From NCBI GenBank assembly GCA_964550375.1, contig CAZJYX010000006.1, forward strand, positions 1 through 64,000: a stretch of 64,000 bases of DNA, read 5' to 3'. Shown one piece after another: positions 1 through 8,671 of the stretch; within the stretch, counting starts at the first letter, position 1, and the number at the start of each line of letters is the position of its first letter. The notes below the pieces were generated by a model. It was given only the letters and a program-made list of their open reading frames with translations, made no database searches and had not been told where the DNA came from. Made by a program: the position numbers and the translations under genes. This DNA is from JAAYXS01 sp964550375. Lineage in GTDB: Bacteria; Planctomycetota; Phycisphaerae; UBA1845; Fen-1342.

Positions 1-1009
1 TCAAGCCGAATCCGTCCGCCACGCGGCAGGGTAGAACTGTCCAATATTTACTGCTTCCGGTAATAAGGTCGGGCGGGGGCGCCGGATCCTGGCGATCAGC
101 CGGCGGCGGATAACGGTAGCCGGCCTCGGAGCTTTCGCTATTGTAGGTAAACGCGTCGCGGTTGCGCAGAAAATCGATCACGTAACGGATCGGTATCGCG
201 AAGTTGAGCCCCTCGGCCGCCAGGATTCCCATGTTTGTCACGCCCACCACTTCGCCGCGCATGTTGAACAGCGGGCCGCCGGAATTGCCCGGGTTGATCT
301 GGGTGGTGGTCTGCACGTAGGTGAGGCCCTGCAGCGCCCGGTTGCGCTTGCTGACGATGCCCTGTGAGACGCTACGTTCCAGGCCCAGCGGGTTGCCGAT
401 CGCGAAGACGCGATCGCCGTCGCGCAGCCCGTCTTCCGCGGACAGGTAGACAATCACGGGCGTGTAATCGGCCGGCAGGTTCACCCGCAAGAGGGCGACG
501 TCCAGAAACGGATTCGTCGCCACGATGTCCACGTCCTCGAAGCGCTGCCGCCGAAACTCCGCCCCCACCTTGCGGAACACCGTCACCGCGATTCTGGTCT
601 CGCCCTCGATGACGTGAAAATTCGTGATTACATGGCCGGCGGTGCTGACGAAGAAACCGCTGCCGCGCGCCGCCGGCACCGAAACGAGCACGACGCCCTC
701 GCCGAAGCGCTGCGCAAGCTGCTTAACGGTCTGCTCCGGGAGCTGCGCCCGGCTGTACAGGTCGTCGGTGGCCTGAATGGCCTCCACGTCCACCCCGGCG
801 TCGCCGCCGCTGTCCAGCAGGATTTCCTGAATCTGCTCGCGCGGGATCGACAGCAACTCGAAGCCCAGGTCCACCACCACGCGCTCCGGGAACTCGCGCA
901 GGACTTCAGCGTGCACGCGCTGCCCGCCCTTCAGCACAATCACCTCGCCCGCCGCGCCCGGCACCAGCCCGGCCACCAGCAACAACGCCGCCAAGACCCC
1001 GCGTGTCAT
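1..1009 (-). CDS. Secreted trypsin-like (HtrA/DegP-type) serine protease, 3' end cut by window edge
   Basis: The reading frame opens with ATG at 1009 and stays open to base 1, so the C-terminus lies outside the window. Residues 1-21 form a signal peptide ending in GAAG. A short N-terminal domain follows (about residues 22-100), then a trypsin_2 domain with a readable triad: His in TNFHVIEG (about 132), Asp in LDVALLRV (about 170) and Ser in NPGNSGGPLF (about 243). After residue 300 comes a Pro-rich stretch; no PDZ domain is seen before the edge. Known role of the family: periplasmic or envelope quality-control proteolysis. The exact substrate is unknown. A TACCAT box lies 47 bases upstream of the start. 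Confidence 0.85.
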   Translation of the reverse strand, partial: MTRGVLAALLLVAGLVPGAAGEVIVLKGGQRVHAEVLREFPERVVVDLGFELLSIPREQIQEILLDSGGDAGVDVEAIQATDDLYSRAQLPEQTVKQLAQRFGEGVVLVSVPAARGSGFFVSTAGHVITNFHVIEGETRIAVTVFRKVGAEFRRQRFEDVDIVATNPFLDVALLRVNLPADYTPVIVYLSAEDGLRDGDRVFAIGNPLGLERSVSQGIVSKRNRALQGLTYVQTTTQINPGNSGGPLFNMRGEVVGVTNMGILAAEGLNFAIPIRYVIDFLRNRDAFTYNSESSEAGYRYPPPADRQDPAPPPDLITGSSKYWTVLPCRVADGFGL

Positions 1010-1056
1010 CCTGAACCCTCACCGCAAAAGGTAGCAGTTCCGCCGCATCAGTAAGC

Positions 1057-1062
1057 ATGGTA
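1057..1062 (-). promoter_or_regulatory. -10-like TACCAT box upstream of the protease gene
   Basis: TACCAT followed by G on the minus strand, 47 bases before ATG 1009. It matches boxes at similar distances before other genes of this window. No clear -35 is seen. Confidence 0.35.
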
Positions 1063-1164
1063 GAAGCCCGGGAGCATCCGGACAAGCCTGGGTAATTCGT
1101 AGGATCTTGTGCCCCGGGGGCGCGCCGCGCCGCCCGGGCCGGTGACGCCCGCCCGCCCGCCCGC

Positions 1165-1170
1165 TACCAT
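1165..1170 (+). promoter_or_regulatory. -10-like TACCAT box upstream of the 159-aa membrane protein
   Basis: TACCAT followed by TG, 42 bases before ATG 1213. It forms a divergent pair with the box at 1057-1062. No TTGACA-like -35 is visible in the GC-rich sequence before it. Confidence 0.35.
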
Positions 1171-1212
1171 TGTCACCGGTTCGCTCGGCCCAGACCCGCC
1201 GGGAGCACGCGC

Positions 1213-1692
1213 ATGAACGACGAGCCCACCAGCCGCCACGCCGATCCCGGCCAAGTCACTGCCGCCATTCGGGCCGGCGCCCTGGGAGCACTGCTGGCCG
1301 GCGGAATCTGCCTGTTCTTCGGCTTCCAATGGCTGATTGATGCCCCTGGCTCGGCCTCAGAGCAAGCCACACCCGTCTGGTTCGCCGTCGACCATGTCTT
1401 CCAATGGGCCTTGCGCGTCCTGGGCGTCGCGTTCCTGGTCGTCGCGGGCCTGGCGGCGCTGGGTCGCCGCAGTGCTGCCCTGCTGGAGACGGTGGCCGAA
1501 TCGGCCTTTACCATACTGATGCTGGCCATGGCAATCGAGACGTTTGCCGAAGGCCGCGCCGACGGCCACTTCGACGCGACCGTCATTCTGCTCCTGGTTC
1601 TCGCGGCGCTGGGCTTCAGCACCGCCCGGCGTTCGTGGCGACTGTGCCGACAGATTGGCTGTCAGCCCACCGGTGACGACCCGCCGGCCTGA
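1213..1692 (+). CDS. Small integral membrane protein of unknown function
   Basis: A 159-residue protein. A polar N-terminal tail of about 20 residues is followed by about four hydrophobic segments (roughly residues 22-44, 58-84, 90-108 and 120-138), then a basic, Cys-containing tail. I do not recognise a family; no catalytic motif is visible. It is a single gene: divergent from the protease and convergent with the PilT-like gene. The start ATG 1213 agrees with the upstream -10-like box. Confidence 0.6.
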   Translation: MNDEPTSRHADPGQVTAAIRAGALGALLAGGICLFFGFQWLIDAPGSASEQATPVWFAVDHVFQWALRVLGVAFLVVAGLAALGRRSAALLETVAESAFTILMLAMAIETFAEGRADGHFDATVILLLVLAALGFSTARRSWRLCRQIGCQPTGDDPPA

Positions 1693-1711
1693 AGCATCGG
1701 TCGCGGCCGCC

Positions 1712-2092
1712 TCATTCCGCCCGCTGCAGCTCGTCCAGAAACGCCGCCGAATGATTGGCCCATTTCTGCGCCTCGGCCGGCGTGACCAGCTTCTGCCTGA
1801 CCAGCAGGGCGAGCGAACGCTCCAACGTCAGCATGCGCTCCTCGGGGATGTCGCGGGTGCGGCTCTGAAGCTGGCTGTAGATCTGTTCGAGCTTCAGCAG
1901 GCGGATGAGGTTCGAGACGGCGTAGTTGTTGTTGAGAATCTCCATGGCGACGACGCGTCCCTGGCCGTCGAGGCGCGGCACCAGCTTCTGCGAGATGAGC
2001 GCCTGCTGGCCGGCCAGCAGGTCGCGCATGCTCAGCCGCCGCTGCCCATTGACAGCGTACAGCGGCGTTTCCAGCCCGGCCTGCTCGCTCAC
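1712..2092 (-). CDS. Stand-alone PilT C-terminal-domain-like protein (no P-loop)
   Basis: A 126-residue protein. The start is taken as GTG 2092, which overlaps the TGA of the upstream gene (GTGA) and has GGAG about 9 bases before it. From about residue 22 it resembles the last third of PilT/PilB-type secretion ATPases: ISQKLVPRLDGQGRVVAMEI, then an IYSQLQSR helix, then LERSLALLVRQKLVTPAEA. Walker A, Walker B and Asp/His boxes are all missing, so it cannot be an ATPase by itself. It could be a decayed pilT, or a small regulator that binds the motor or a pilus part. The family match is by eye. Confidence 0.55.
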   Translation of the reverse strand: MSEQAGLETPLYAVNGQRRLSMRDLLAGQQALISQKLVPRLDGQGRVVAMEILNNNYAVSNLIRLLKLEQIYSQLQSRTRDIPEERMLTLERSLALLVRQKLVTPAEAQKWANHSAAFLDELQRAE

Positions 2093-2544
2093 TTCAGCTT
2101 CTCCAGCCGCCGCCGACAGCACGCTGGACACAAGCGCGCGCCCGTCGGCAAATGCGCCACGCGCTCGTGCACGAGTCCACACTCGTCACACAGTCCGCGG
2201 GCCGTCGGCGGGCCGTCTGGGCGACGCCAGCGCCGCTGCGCCCGGCGGCGACGAATCTGCCATATGCCGGCGCGCAGGGCCGTAACCGTCAGCAGGGCGG
2301 CCAGGAACAATCCGCCCGCCAGAATGACGGCTCCGATAATCAGCCAGAGGTTCAGCCCGAACGTCTTCGGATCCACCTGGGCCAGCAGCACGCCGTCACT
2401 CACATCCACTTCAATCCGAACCCCCCGCGCCGCCCGGCAATAACCAGGCGGGCAGGGGGGCTGGTTCCGTGTGGGCGGCCCCACGGGCACGGTTCCATCC
2501 GACCGCCCGAAAGGGATTACGATTTCCGCGCCGGGCGCCCGCAA
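2089..2544 (-). CDS. Membrane protein with C-terminal zinc ribbon, unknown function
   Basis: About 151 residues from a TTG at 2544; the start is uncertain because the frame is open back to a stop at 2571, and a later GTG could serve. One strong transmembrane segment (LNLWLIIGAVILAGGLFLAA) is followed by a basic helix. A four-Cys zinc ribbon (CDECG, then CPAC) sits at the extreme C-terminus. It is translationally coupled to the PilT-like protein downstream, so the two probably work together. Function unknown. Confidence 0.45.
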   Translation of the reverse strand: MRAPGAEIVIPFGRSDGTVPVGPPTRNQPPCPPGYCRAARGVRIEVDVSDGVLLAQVDPKTFGLNLWLIIGAVILAGGLFLAALLTVTALRAGIWQIRRRRAQRRWRRPDGPPTARGLCDECGLVHERVAHLPTGARLCPACCRRRLEKLK

Positions 2545-2601
2545 GGCCGGCAGTGGAAAGCGAGCTTCTCACGCCGGCGCTGACGCCGCATAATCACCCG
2601 C

Positions 2602-3729
2602 ATGCCCCCCAACCGTGTCGGGATCGGTGGCCCCGTGCTCTGCGGCACAGCCCTGCTGCTAGTTGGCGCCGGTTGCGTGCCGCTGGCTGGTAACAGCCCG
2701 CCGGCCGAGCTCGAGTTGACGTTTAACACTGGTCGCGCGGCCGCCACGGCCGCGGGGGTCGAGCCGGCGGTGTTCACGTCCGAGCCAATATTCCAGGAGA
2801 TCCCGGGTCGGATCGGCAGCCATGCTCCGACGCTAACTGCCTTTCCCGACGGCGAGTTGCTGGCGGCCTGGTACTCATACGTTGGTCCGCACGAGTTGGA
2901 CGGGGCCGCCATCTACACCGCCCGCCGGCCGGCCAGCGACACCGTCTGGCAGCCGCCGGCGTTGCTGGTCGATCGGCCGCAAGCCGACGGCAATCCCGTG
3001 CTGTACAGCGAAGGCGCGGAAGTCTGGCTGTTCCAGGCGGTTGTGTCGGCTGGCTGGAGCAGCGCTCGTATTGAGGTGCAGCGCTCTGCGGACCGCGGCG
3101 TGACCTGGACGCCGCCGACAATCATCGCCGGCCCGCTGGGGGCCAACGTCCGCCACCCGCCGGTCCGCACCCCCGACGGGTCCCTGCTGTTGCCCGCGTA
3201 CGACGATCTGTGGCAGTGGTCGCTGTTCTTTCGCTCGGATGACGGCGGGACTTGGGCGCTGGCGGCGGCCGTGGCGACGCCGGCGCCAAACCAGAACTTG
3301 CAGCCTTCCGTGGCGCGGCTGGCCGACGGTCGGCTGCTGGCCGTCATGCGCAACGCCGGCACGGGCTGGCTGTGGGTCATGGCTTCGGATGATGATGGTC
3401 GCACATGGTCGCCGCCGCGCGACAGCGGGTTTCCCAACCCGGGCAGTCCGGCCGTCCTGTTGACGCTGCACAGCGGCAACCTGGTGCTGGTCTTCAACGA
3501 CGACAACGCGCGGCGCGCCCCGCTCTCAATCGCATTGTCGCCGGACGAGGGTCTGACCTGGACGACGCCGCGCGTGCTGGCCGACGGCACGGGGCAGTAC
3601 GCCTACCCGGCGGCCGTGCAAACGCCCGACGACCTGGTGCACGTGGTGTACTCGCACGATCGCGCGTACATCGCGCACGTGACGGTCAACGAAGCCTGGA
3701 TTGTGGCCGCCGACGTAAGTCCCCACTGA
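2602..3729 (+). CDS. BNR/Asp-box (sialidase-fold) lipoprotein
   Basis: A 375-residue protein with an N-terminal hydrophobic signal ending in LLVGAGC, which fits a lipobox with Cys near residue 25. The body carries repeated Asp-boxes typical of six-bladed sialidase propellers: SADRGVTWTPP, SDDGGTW, SDDDGRTWSPP and SPDEGLTWTTP. The family (exo-alpha-sialidase/BNR) cleaves terminal sialic acids or binds glycans, but many planctomycete members are uncharacterised. I cannot confirm an arginine triad by eye, so the fold is clearer than the activity. It probably sits on the envelope. A monocistronic gene. Confidence 0.75.
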   Translation: MPPNRVGIGGPVLCGTALLLVGAGCVPLAGNSPPAELELTFNTGRAAATAAGVEPAVFTSEPIFQEIPGRIGSHAPTLTAFPDGELLAAWYSYVGPHELDGAAIYTARRPASDTVWQPPALLVDRPQADGNPVLYSEGAEVWLFQAVVSAGWSSARIEVQRSADRGVTWTPPTIIAGPLGANVRHPPVRTPDGSLLLPAYDDLWQWSLFFRSDDGGTWALAAAVATPAPNQNLQPSVARLADGRLLAVMRNAGTGWLWVMASDDDGRTWSPPRDSGFPNPGSPAVLLTLHSGNLVLVFNDDNARRAPLSIALSPDEGLTWTTPRVLADGTGQYAYPAAVQTPDDLVHVVYSHDRAYIAHVTVNEAWIVAADVSPH

Positions 3730-3751
3730 ACCAGCACGTCCGCGCGCCGCC

Positions 3752-4513
3752 CTACAGGAGTTGCCAGGCGGCGAAGGCCGCCAGGGACAGGATTCCCAGC
3801 AGGATCGCCGCGATGGCCCGGCCCGGCGGACGGTGCCCGGCACGCAGCCGCAGGCTGAACAGCCCCAGCAGAATCGCCAGCACGGCCGGCAGCAACAGCA
3901 GGCACAATGGCAGCGACACGATCCCCAGCACCAGCGACGCCGTGGCCCGCGAGCTGACGCGCAGCGACTCCACCGTCGTGGCCGCGTCGATGGTGAAGGG
4001 TGTTCCGCACGACGGGCAACTGTCCGCCTCCACGTCACAAGTCGTGCCGCACCGCCGGCATTCGATCAGGCAGGTCCCGTCCGGCTGCCGCACGAGGCGG
4101 GGGGCGCCGGCCCCGTCGGCAGCGTAGGCATGCGCCGGGGCGCGTACGCCGCACTCACCCTCCAGCACCACGCATTCGCGCGGCTGCTCCGAGCGGGGGT
4201 CGATTTCCGGCACGAGCAGCCGGGCCCCACAGGTCGGGCAGCGGGCCGGCTGACCGGACAGGCCGGTATGGCCCTCCAGCAGGGTATCGCAGCAGGGGCA
4301 ACCGAAGTTGAACTCCAGCCGCGGCGCCAGCGACGCCTTTCCGGCGCGTGTTGGCCGGCCGTCGGGGGCCGGCGCTGGAACCTGCATCTTCCCGCCGCAA
4401 TGCGGGCATTCAACGTCCCGGCCGATCCACTCCGGCTGGGCTGTCAGCGGCCGCTCGCAATTGGCGCAGATGATCGTGAACGGGCGATTCTCGCGCTGTC
4501 CGGTCGTCTTCAT
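3752..4513 (-). CDS. Zinc-ribbon and DUF4190 membrane protein
   Basis: 253 residues from ATG 4513, chosen because a TACAAT box lies 42 bases upstream; in-frame sequence further upstream does not look coding. It contains three or four Cys4 ribbons: CANC and CPHCGG near the N-terminus, CPCC with CPTCG, and a C-terminal CRRCG with CPSCG. Two hydrophobic segments of DUF4190 type follow (ASLVLGIVSLPLCLLLL; AIAAILLGILSLAAFAAW). Such proteins are common in planctomycetes. No function is known; a membrane-anchored nucleic-acid or protein-binding role is possible but unproven. Confidence 0.65.
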   Translation of the reverse strand: MKTTGQRENRPFTIICANCERPLTAQPEWIGRDVECPHCGGKMQVPAPAPDGRPTRAGKASLAPRLEFNFGCPCCDTLLEGHTGLSGQPARCPTCGARLLVPEIDPRSEQPRECVVLEGECGVRAPAHAYAADGAGAPRLVRQPDGTCLIECRRCGTTCDVEADSCPSCGTPFTIDAATTVESLRVSSRATASLVLGIVSLPLCLLLLPAVLAILLGLFSLRLRAGHRPPGRAIAAILLGILSLAAFAAWQLL

Positions 4514-4555
4514 GACGCCTGCCCCAACGTTCCGGCTGCCGGCCGTCTGATCGGC

Positions 4556-4561
4556 ATTGTA
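4556..4561 (-). promoter_or_regulatory. -10-like TACAAT box upstream of the zinc-ribbon/DUF4190 gene
   Basis: TACAAT followed by G on the minus strand, 42 bases before ATG 4513. No clear -35 hexamer. Confidence 0.4.
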
Positions 4562-4640
4562 CGCGCAGTGCCGGGCCGCGCGGGTACCCAAACCGTCGCA
4601 ACCCTGGTATCGTGCACGGGAGAGTATCGGAGGTCTCACC

Positions 4641-5294
4641 GTGTCGAAACCCGCACCCAGGACTGCACTGCTCGCGCCGGCGGCCGCATTGCTCATGCTG
4701 GCCGTGTTTCCGCTGGCCGGCTGCCGGCTGATTGCCGCCCCCTTCCTGGCCTGGGGCCAGGAGCAGACCAAGCCGGTGCCGGCCGAATACCCCTACCTGG
4801 CCGGCAGAAAAATCTGCATTCTCGTCTGGGCCGAGCAGTTCACGCTGTTCGAGTATCCGCACGTCCAGCTTGACGTGTCCGAGCACGTGCGCGTCGCCCT
4901 GGAAGGTGCCGTTCAGGGCCTGACCGTCATACCCAATCGGCAGGTAGTCGACTACCAGACCCGCGATCCCAACTGGGAGACGCGCGGCCCGGCCCGCATC
5001 GGGGCGCGCTTCGGCGCTGACCGCGTGCTGATGATAGAGCTTACGCAGTACACCACCCGCGAGCCCGGCAGTCCGCACCTCTACCGCGGCTACATGGGCG
5101 CCAACATCAAGGTGTATGACACCGGCAGTCCCGACGCCGAGCCGGCCTACAAGACTACTCTGGAGACCGTGTACCCGCCCGATTCCATGGGGACCTACGG
5201 TACTGACGACCGCACGATCCGCGCCAGCCTGATGCGGGCCTTCGGTGCCGAGCTGGCCGGCAAGTTCCACGACCGGCGCGAGAAGGTGAAATAG
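4641..5294 (+). CDS. Lipoprotein of unknown function, first of a related pair
   Basis: 217 residues. The GTG 4641 start has GGAGG about 8 bases upstream. The signal peptide ends in FPLAGC, a good lipobox. The body reads as a mixed alpha/beta domain: a strand ICILVWAE, a HVRVALEG helix, VIPNRQVVDYQ, then GARFGADRVLMIELTQY. The next gene has the same order of elements, so the two are likely paralogues. The stop is one base from the next start: an operon with the second lipoprotein and the permease. No homologue of known function is recognised. Confidence 0.65.
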   Translation: MSKPAPRTALLAPAAALLMLAVFPLAGCRLIAAPFLAWGQEQTKPVPAEYPYLAGRKICILVWAEQFTLFEYPHVQLDVSEHVRVALEGAVQGLTVIPNRQVVDYQTRDPNWETRGPARIGARFGADRVLMIELTQYTTREPGSPHLYRGYMGANIKVYDTGSPDAEPAYKTTLETVYPPDSMGTYGTDDRTIRASLMRAFGAELAGKFHDRREKVK

Positions 5295-5295
5295 C

Positions 5296-5952
5296 ATGCG
5301 TCTCCAACTCGCCTGGCTGGGCCTGGTCGCGTGTGCCCCGTTGGTTGGGAGCGGGTGCGGTTCCCTCCGCGGCATTGCCTACCTGGCCGCGCCTCCGCAG
5401 ATCCAGAAAGCCGAGTTCACGCTCACCGGCGGGAGTGTCGCGGTCCTGATCGATTACGCCCGCCCCGGGCAAGTCAACCCCGTTTTCGACGTGAATCTGC
5501 ACGAGCGCATCTTCGAGGCCTTTCGGGACAACAAGGTGAGCGCCCGCATTGTGGCGCACGAACGCGTCACGCGGCTGCGCCAGGCGAACCAGGACTTCGA
5601 GTCGTGGAGCCTGCAGCGCATCGGCCGCGAGCTCAACGCCGAGCAGGTCCTGCACATCCGCATCGAACGGCTACTGCTCGCCGAGCCTGATGATCCGGTC
5701 GTCAGCCCCTCGGTCGAGCTGCGCTTGAAGGTGATCGCCGTCGCCGCACCGGCCGTGCACGCGCGCCTGTGGCCGCCGGCCGACGCCGAGCCCGACGGCC
5801 GCACTGTCACGCACAATCGCCACCCGGTCGAGACCGGCGCTCCGGACGTTATTGACGGCGAGGCCCGCAAGCTGGCCCGCGAAACGGGCGTCTACGTGGC
5901 ACGGCATTTCCACAAGTACGACCTCGAAGGCACCCTGCCGCGAGAACCCTAG
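5296..5952 (+). CDS. Lipoprotein of unknown function, second of a related pair
   Basis: 218 residues. The signal peptide ends in LVGSGC. The body repeats the layout of the upstream lipoprotein: SVAVLIDY strand, HERIFEAF helix, RIVAHERVTRL, then IGRELNAEQVLHIRIERL. It starts immediately after the previous stop and ends four bases before the permease ATG, so all three are probably co-transcribed. It is not recognisable as a periplasmic binding protein. Role unknown. Confidence 0.65.
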   Translation: MRLQLAWLGLVACAPLVGSGCGSLRGIAYLAAPPQIQKAEFTLTGGSVAVLIDYARPGQVNPVFDVNLHERIFEAFRDNKVSARIVAHERVTRLRQANQDFESWSLQRIGRELNAEQVLHIRIERLLLAEPDDPVVSPSVELRLKVIAVAAPAVHARLWPPADAEPDGRTVTHNRHPVETGAPDVIDGEARKLARETGVYVARHFHKYDLEGTLPREP

Positions 5953-5956
5953 CCCC

Positions 5957-6991
5957 ATGCGCACGCGCTCGCCCGCCGCCCGCATCGCGCTGCTGATACC
6001 GATTGCCCTGTTGATCGTCGGCGCCTCGGCGCTGCTTGGCCCTACTGCGCCGAGCTGGGGCGAGATGCTCGCGCCCTGGCGCAGCACGCCGGATAGCCCG
6101 GCCATCAACACGTTCTGGCGCTTCCGCGTGCCGCGCACCGGTCTGGCCGCCGCCGCCGGGGCCGGCTTGGCCGTGGGCGGCGTCATCCTGCAGGCCCTCT
6201 TCCGCAACCCCCTGGCCGAACCCTACACACTCGGCATTGCGAGCGGCGCGTCGCTGGCCGCCGCTATCGGCTTCTTCTGCGGCGTCACCGGCTACGTAGG
6301 CTGGCTGCCGATTCGCACGCTGCTGGCACTCATTGGCGCCGCCGGCGCCCTCAGTGCCGTCTACCTCATGGCCCGTTGCCGCCGGCAGCACGACATGACG
6401 TACCTGCTGCTGGCGGGCGTCTGTGTGGCATATCTCAGTGCCGCCGGCATCCTGCTCGTCACTTTCCTGGCGGATGCGACCGTGACCAACGAGATCGTTA
6501 TCTGGCTCATGGGTTCGCTCGGCGTATACCGGCCACTGGCCAGCGTTGAGGTCATCAGCGCCCTCGTCCTCGTGCTGGCATTTGCCATCCTCAGTCACCG
6601 CGCGCTCGATTTGCTCGCGCTGGGTGAGCAACTGTCGGCCACGCGCGGCGTGGCTGTCAGCCGCATCGTCTGGACGGCCTTCGTCCTGGTCGGGTTGCTG
6701 ACGGCCGCGATCGTGGCCAACTGCGGCCCGATCGGCTTCGTGGGCCTGATGGTCCCGCATATTGCCCGAACGTTCTGCGGCGTGCGCACGCTGCCACTGG
6801 TGCTTGGCTCGGCTCTGATCGGGGCGGCCTTCCTGGCCACCTGCGACGGCCTGGGCCGCGTCACGCTGTCAATCGTTCATCAACGACCAATCGGCTACGA
6901 ATTCCCCGTTGGCGTAATTACGAACATCCTTGGGGCCGTGTTCTTCTTCTACCTGCTGGCGACCCGCGACCCCGCCCGCGCGACCCGCTGA
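5957..6991 (+). CDS. FecCD-type ABC transporter permease (iron-siderophore/cobalamin family)
   Basis: 344 residues from ATG 5957, the first ATG after the lipoprotein stop. About eight to ten hydrophobic segments. Family hallmarks are readable: FRVPRTGLAAAAGAGLAVGG near the N-terminus, QALFRNPLAEPYTLGIASGA, and the cytoplasmic loop ANCGPIGFVGLMVPHIAR. This family imports ferric siderophores, heme or vitamin B12 together with an ATPase and a substrate-binding protein. Neither partner is present here; its neighbours are two lipoproteins of another type. Substrate cannot be told. Confidence 0.85.
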   Translation: MRTRSPAARIALLIPIALLIVGASALLGPTAPSWGEMLAPWRSTPDSPAINTFWRFRVPRTGLAAAAGAGLAVGGVILQALFRNPLAEPYTLGIASGASLAAAIGFFCGVTGYVGWLPIRTLLALIGAAGALSAVYLMARCRRQHDMTYLLLAGVCVAYLSAAGILLVTFLADATVTNEIVIWLMGSLGVYRPLASVEVISALVLVLAFAILSHRALDLLALGEQLSATRGVAVSRIVWTAFVLVGLLTAAIVANCGPIGFVGLMVPHIARTFCGVRTLPLVLGSALIGAAFLATCDGLGRVTLSIVHQRPIGYEFPVGVITNILGAVFFFYLLATRDPARATR

Positions 6992-7038
6992 GTTCGCCTC
7001 TCGCGCGCCCCCCTATCGGGCCGGCCCCGCGGCGTTCT

Positions 7039-7635
7039 TCATGTCTCGTCGGCGGCCGCGCGTGCGACCGGCATGAATAGCCATACGCGCATCGTCCCCA
7101 GCTCACGCTCGTCCATGCAACGAAACGACCGTAGCCCCGCGCTCGGGAACCGCGATTGCACGACGTGCCGAAACACCACCAGCCCGTCCGGCGCGACCAC
7201 CGGCGACAGCCGCTCCAACAGGTCGGCCACCGCCAGCAGATCGTCCGCGGCCCGGTAGGGGGGATCGAGGAAGACCAGCCCATAGCCACCGGTCACAGCC
7301 GGCAGCCGAACCGTCCACGCGTTCTGAACGGACACGCGGCAGGCGGCCGCGACGCCCAGATGCGCGATGTTAGCCCGCAAGACGCGGACAGCTTGCGGAC
7401 TGCGCTCAACGAACAGGCAGGAGCTGGCCCCGCGTGAAAGCGCCTCCAGCCCCAGCCCGCCGCTGCCGGCGAAGAGGTCCAGCACGGCGACCGCCGGCAG
7501 GCTGCCCGGCAGGCCCAGGCGCGCCCCCAGAATGTTGAATAAGGTCTCCTTGATGCGATCAGTGATGGGACGTGTCTGCGCGCCGGGCGGCGCTTCCAGC
7601 CGTCGGCCCCGTAGCGACCCGGCGATAATCCGCAT
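7039..7635 (-). CDS. rsmD: 16S rRNA (guanine(966)-N2)-methyltransferase RsmD
   Basis: 198 residues from ATG 7635 (MRIIAGSLRGRRL, the typical RsmD start). The N-terminal T-R-P-I-T-D-R-I-K-E block is followed by the SAM-binding loop VLDLFAGSGGLGLEALSRG and the catalytic motif LDPPY at about residue 120. Length fits the family (180-200). It methylates G966 (E. coli numbering) of 16S rRNA during 30S assembly. It stands alone, with a divergent UVR-motif gene upstream. Confidence 0.92.
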   Translation of the reverse strand: MRIIAGSLRGRRLEAPPGAQTRPITDRIKETLFNILGARLGLPGSLPAVAVLDLFAGSGGLGLEALSRGASSCLFVERSPQAVRVLRANIAHLGVAAACRVSVQNAWTVRLPAVTGGYGLVFLDPPYRAADDLLAVADLLERLSPVVAPDGLVVFRHVVQSRFPSAGLRSFRCMDERELGTMRVWLFMPVARAAADET

Positions 7636-7730
7636 GCCACGCTCCCCGCCGCCGCCAACCACCAAACTCGTCCGCCGGCGCCGGGGCGTCACTCAGCGCC
7701 CTGCGGCGGCCAGCCGATACCGCTAATGCC

Positions 7731-8516
7731 ATGATACGCGACCTGCGCACCATCCTCGACGGCTGGGACTATGAGCAGGGCAAGATCTCCGTTCGCAAGA
7801 TTATCGGCCGCGACGGCCGGGAGAAAGTCCAGACCCGGATCGACCTGGGCGTCCTGCAGATCGAGCTGGACGGCCGGCCCGACGGTCGCCAGCCGCACGG
7901 CTGCGAATCGCTGCTGGACCACTTCGAGCAGCGGCTGATGCAGCATCTGACGTTGTACGGCGACGACGATGAGTTCGTCCTCACGGCCGAGGACTGCCAG
8001 GAACTCCGCCACGAAGCCTACCTCTACTACCAGCGTTACCTGTCGCTCTTTGTGCTCGAGGACTATGAGCGGGTCATTCGCGATACCGCCCGCAACTTGC
8101 GCGTTATCGACCTCTGCACGCAGTTCTACGCGGGGCCGGAGGAGCACAGCGCCCTCGAAGCCCAGCGGCCGTACGTCATGATGATGAATGCCCGGGCGCG
8201 GGGCTGCCTGGCCCTGGAGGAGGAAGATCACGAGGCGGCCTTGGCGGCGGTTGACGCCGGCGTGACCGCACTCCGCGAGCTGGCTCTCGACGACGACGCC
8301 CACGATCCGGGCGCCGAGATCCGCGTTCTGCTCGACCTGCGGCAGGAGATCCTGAGCAAGATGCCCTCCGAGGCGCCGGGCAAGCTGCAACACGAGCTCG
8401 CCACAGCGGTCGCCAACGAGGACTACGAGCGCGCCGCCCAACTCCGTGACCGCCTGGCCGCGCTGAAGCCCGGCTCCAATCCGCCCGCCGGCCGACCGGC
8501 CGCGCCCACCCTCTGA
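7731..8516 (+). CDS. UvrB/UvrC-motif (UVR) protein, helical
   Basis: 261 residues. The N-terminal block (YEQGKISVRKIIG, then VQTRIDLGVLQIELDGRPDG) is seen in related planctomycete proteins. The centre is helical and TPR-like (YYQRYLSLFVLEDYERVIRDT; AALAAVDAGVTAL). A C-terminal UVR motif (ANEDYERAAQLRDRLAAL) occupies about residues 228-248. UVR motifs mediate contacts in UvrB/UvrC, ClpC and McsA. There is no nuclease domain, so a repair role should not be assumed. Ends in a Pro-rich tail. Confidence 0.7.
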   Translation: MIRDLRTILDGWDYEQGKISVRKIIGRDGREKVQTRIDLGVLQIELDGRPDGRQPHGCESLLDHFEQRLMQHLTLYGDDDEFVLTAEDCQELRHEAYLYYQRYLSLFVLEDYERVIRDTARNLRVIDLCTQFYAGPEEHSALEAQRPYVMMMNARARGCLALEEEDHEAALAAVDAGVTALRELALDDDAHDPGAEIRVLLDLRQEILSKMPSEAPGKLQHELATAVANEDYERAAQLRDRLAALKPGSNPPAGRPAAPTL

Positions 8517-8671
8517 CAAGCGCCCGCCACCGCTCCCCGCACCAGGCGCCCGGTGGATTTGCCCGCCGATTGCGTGTACCCTGCGCGCCGCGGCCGGGGT
8601 CGTCACGAGGACGACCCCGGTGAGACGGAGGCTGACGGGCGTTGAGCGCACTGACGAGGGTGAAGATTACG

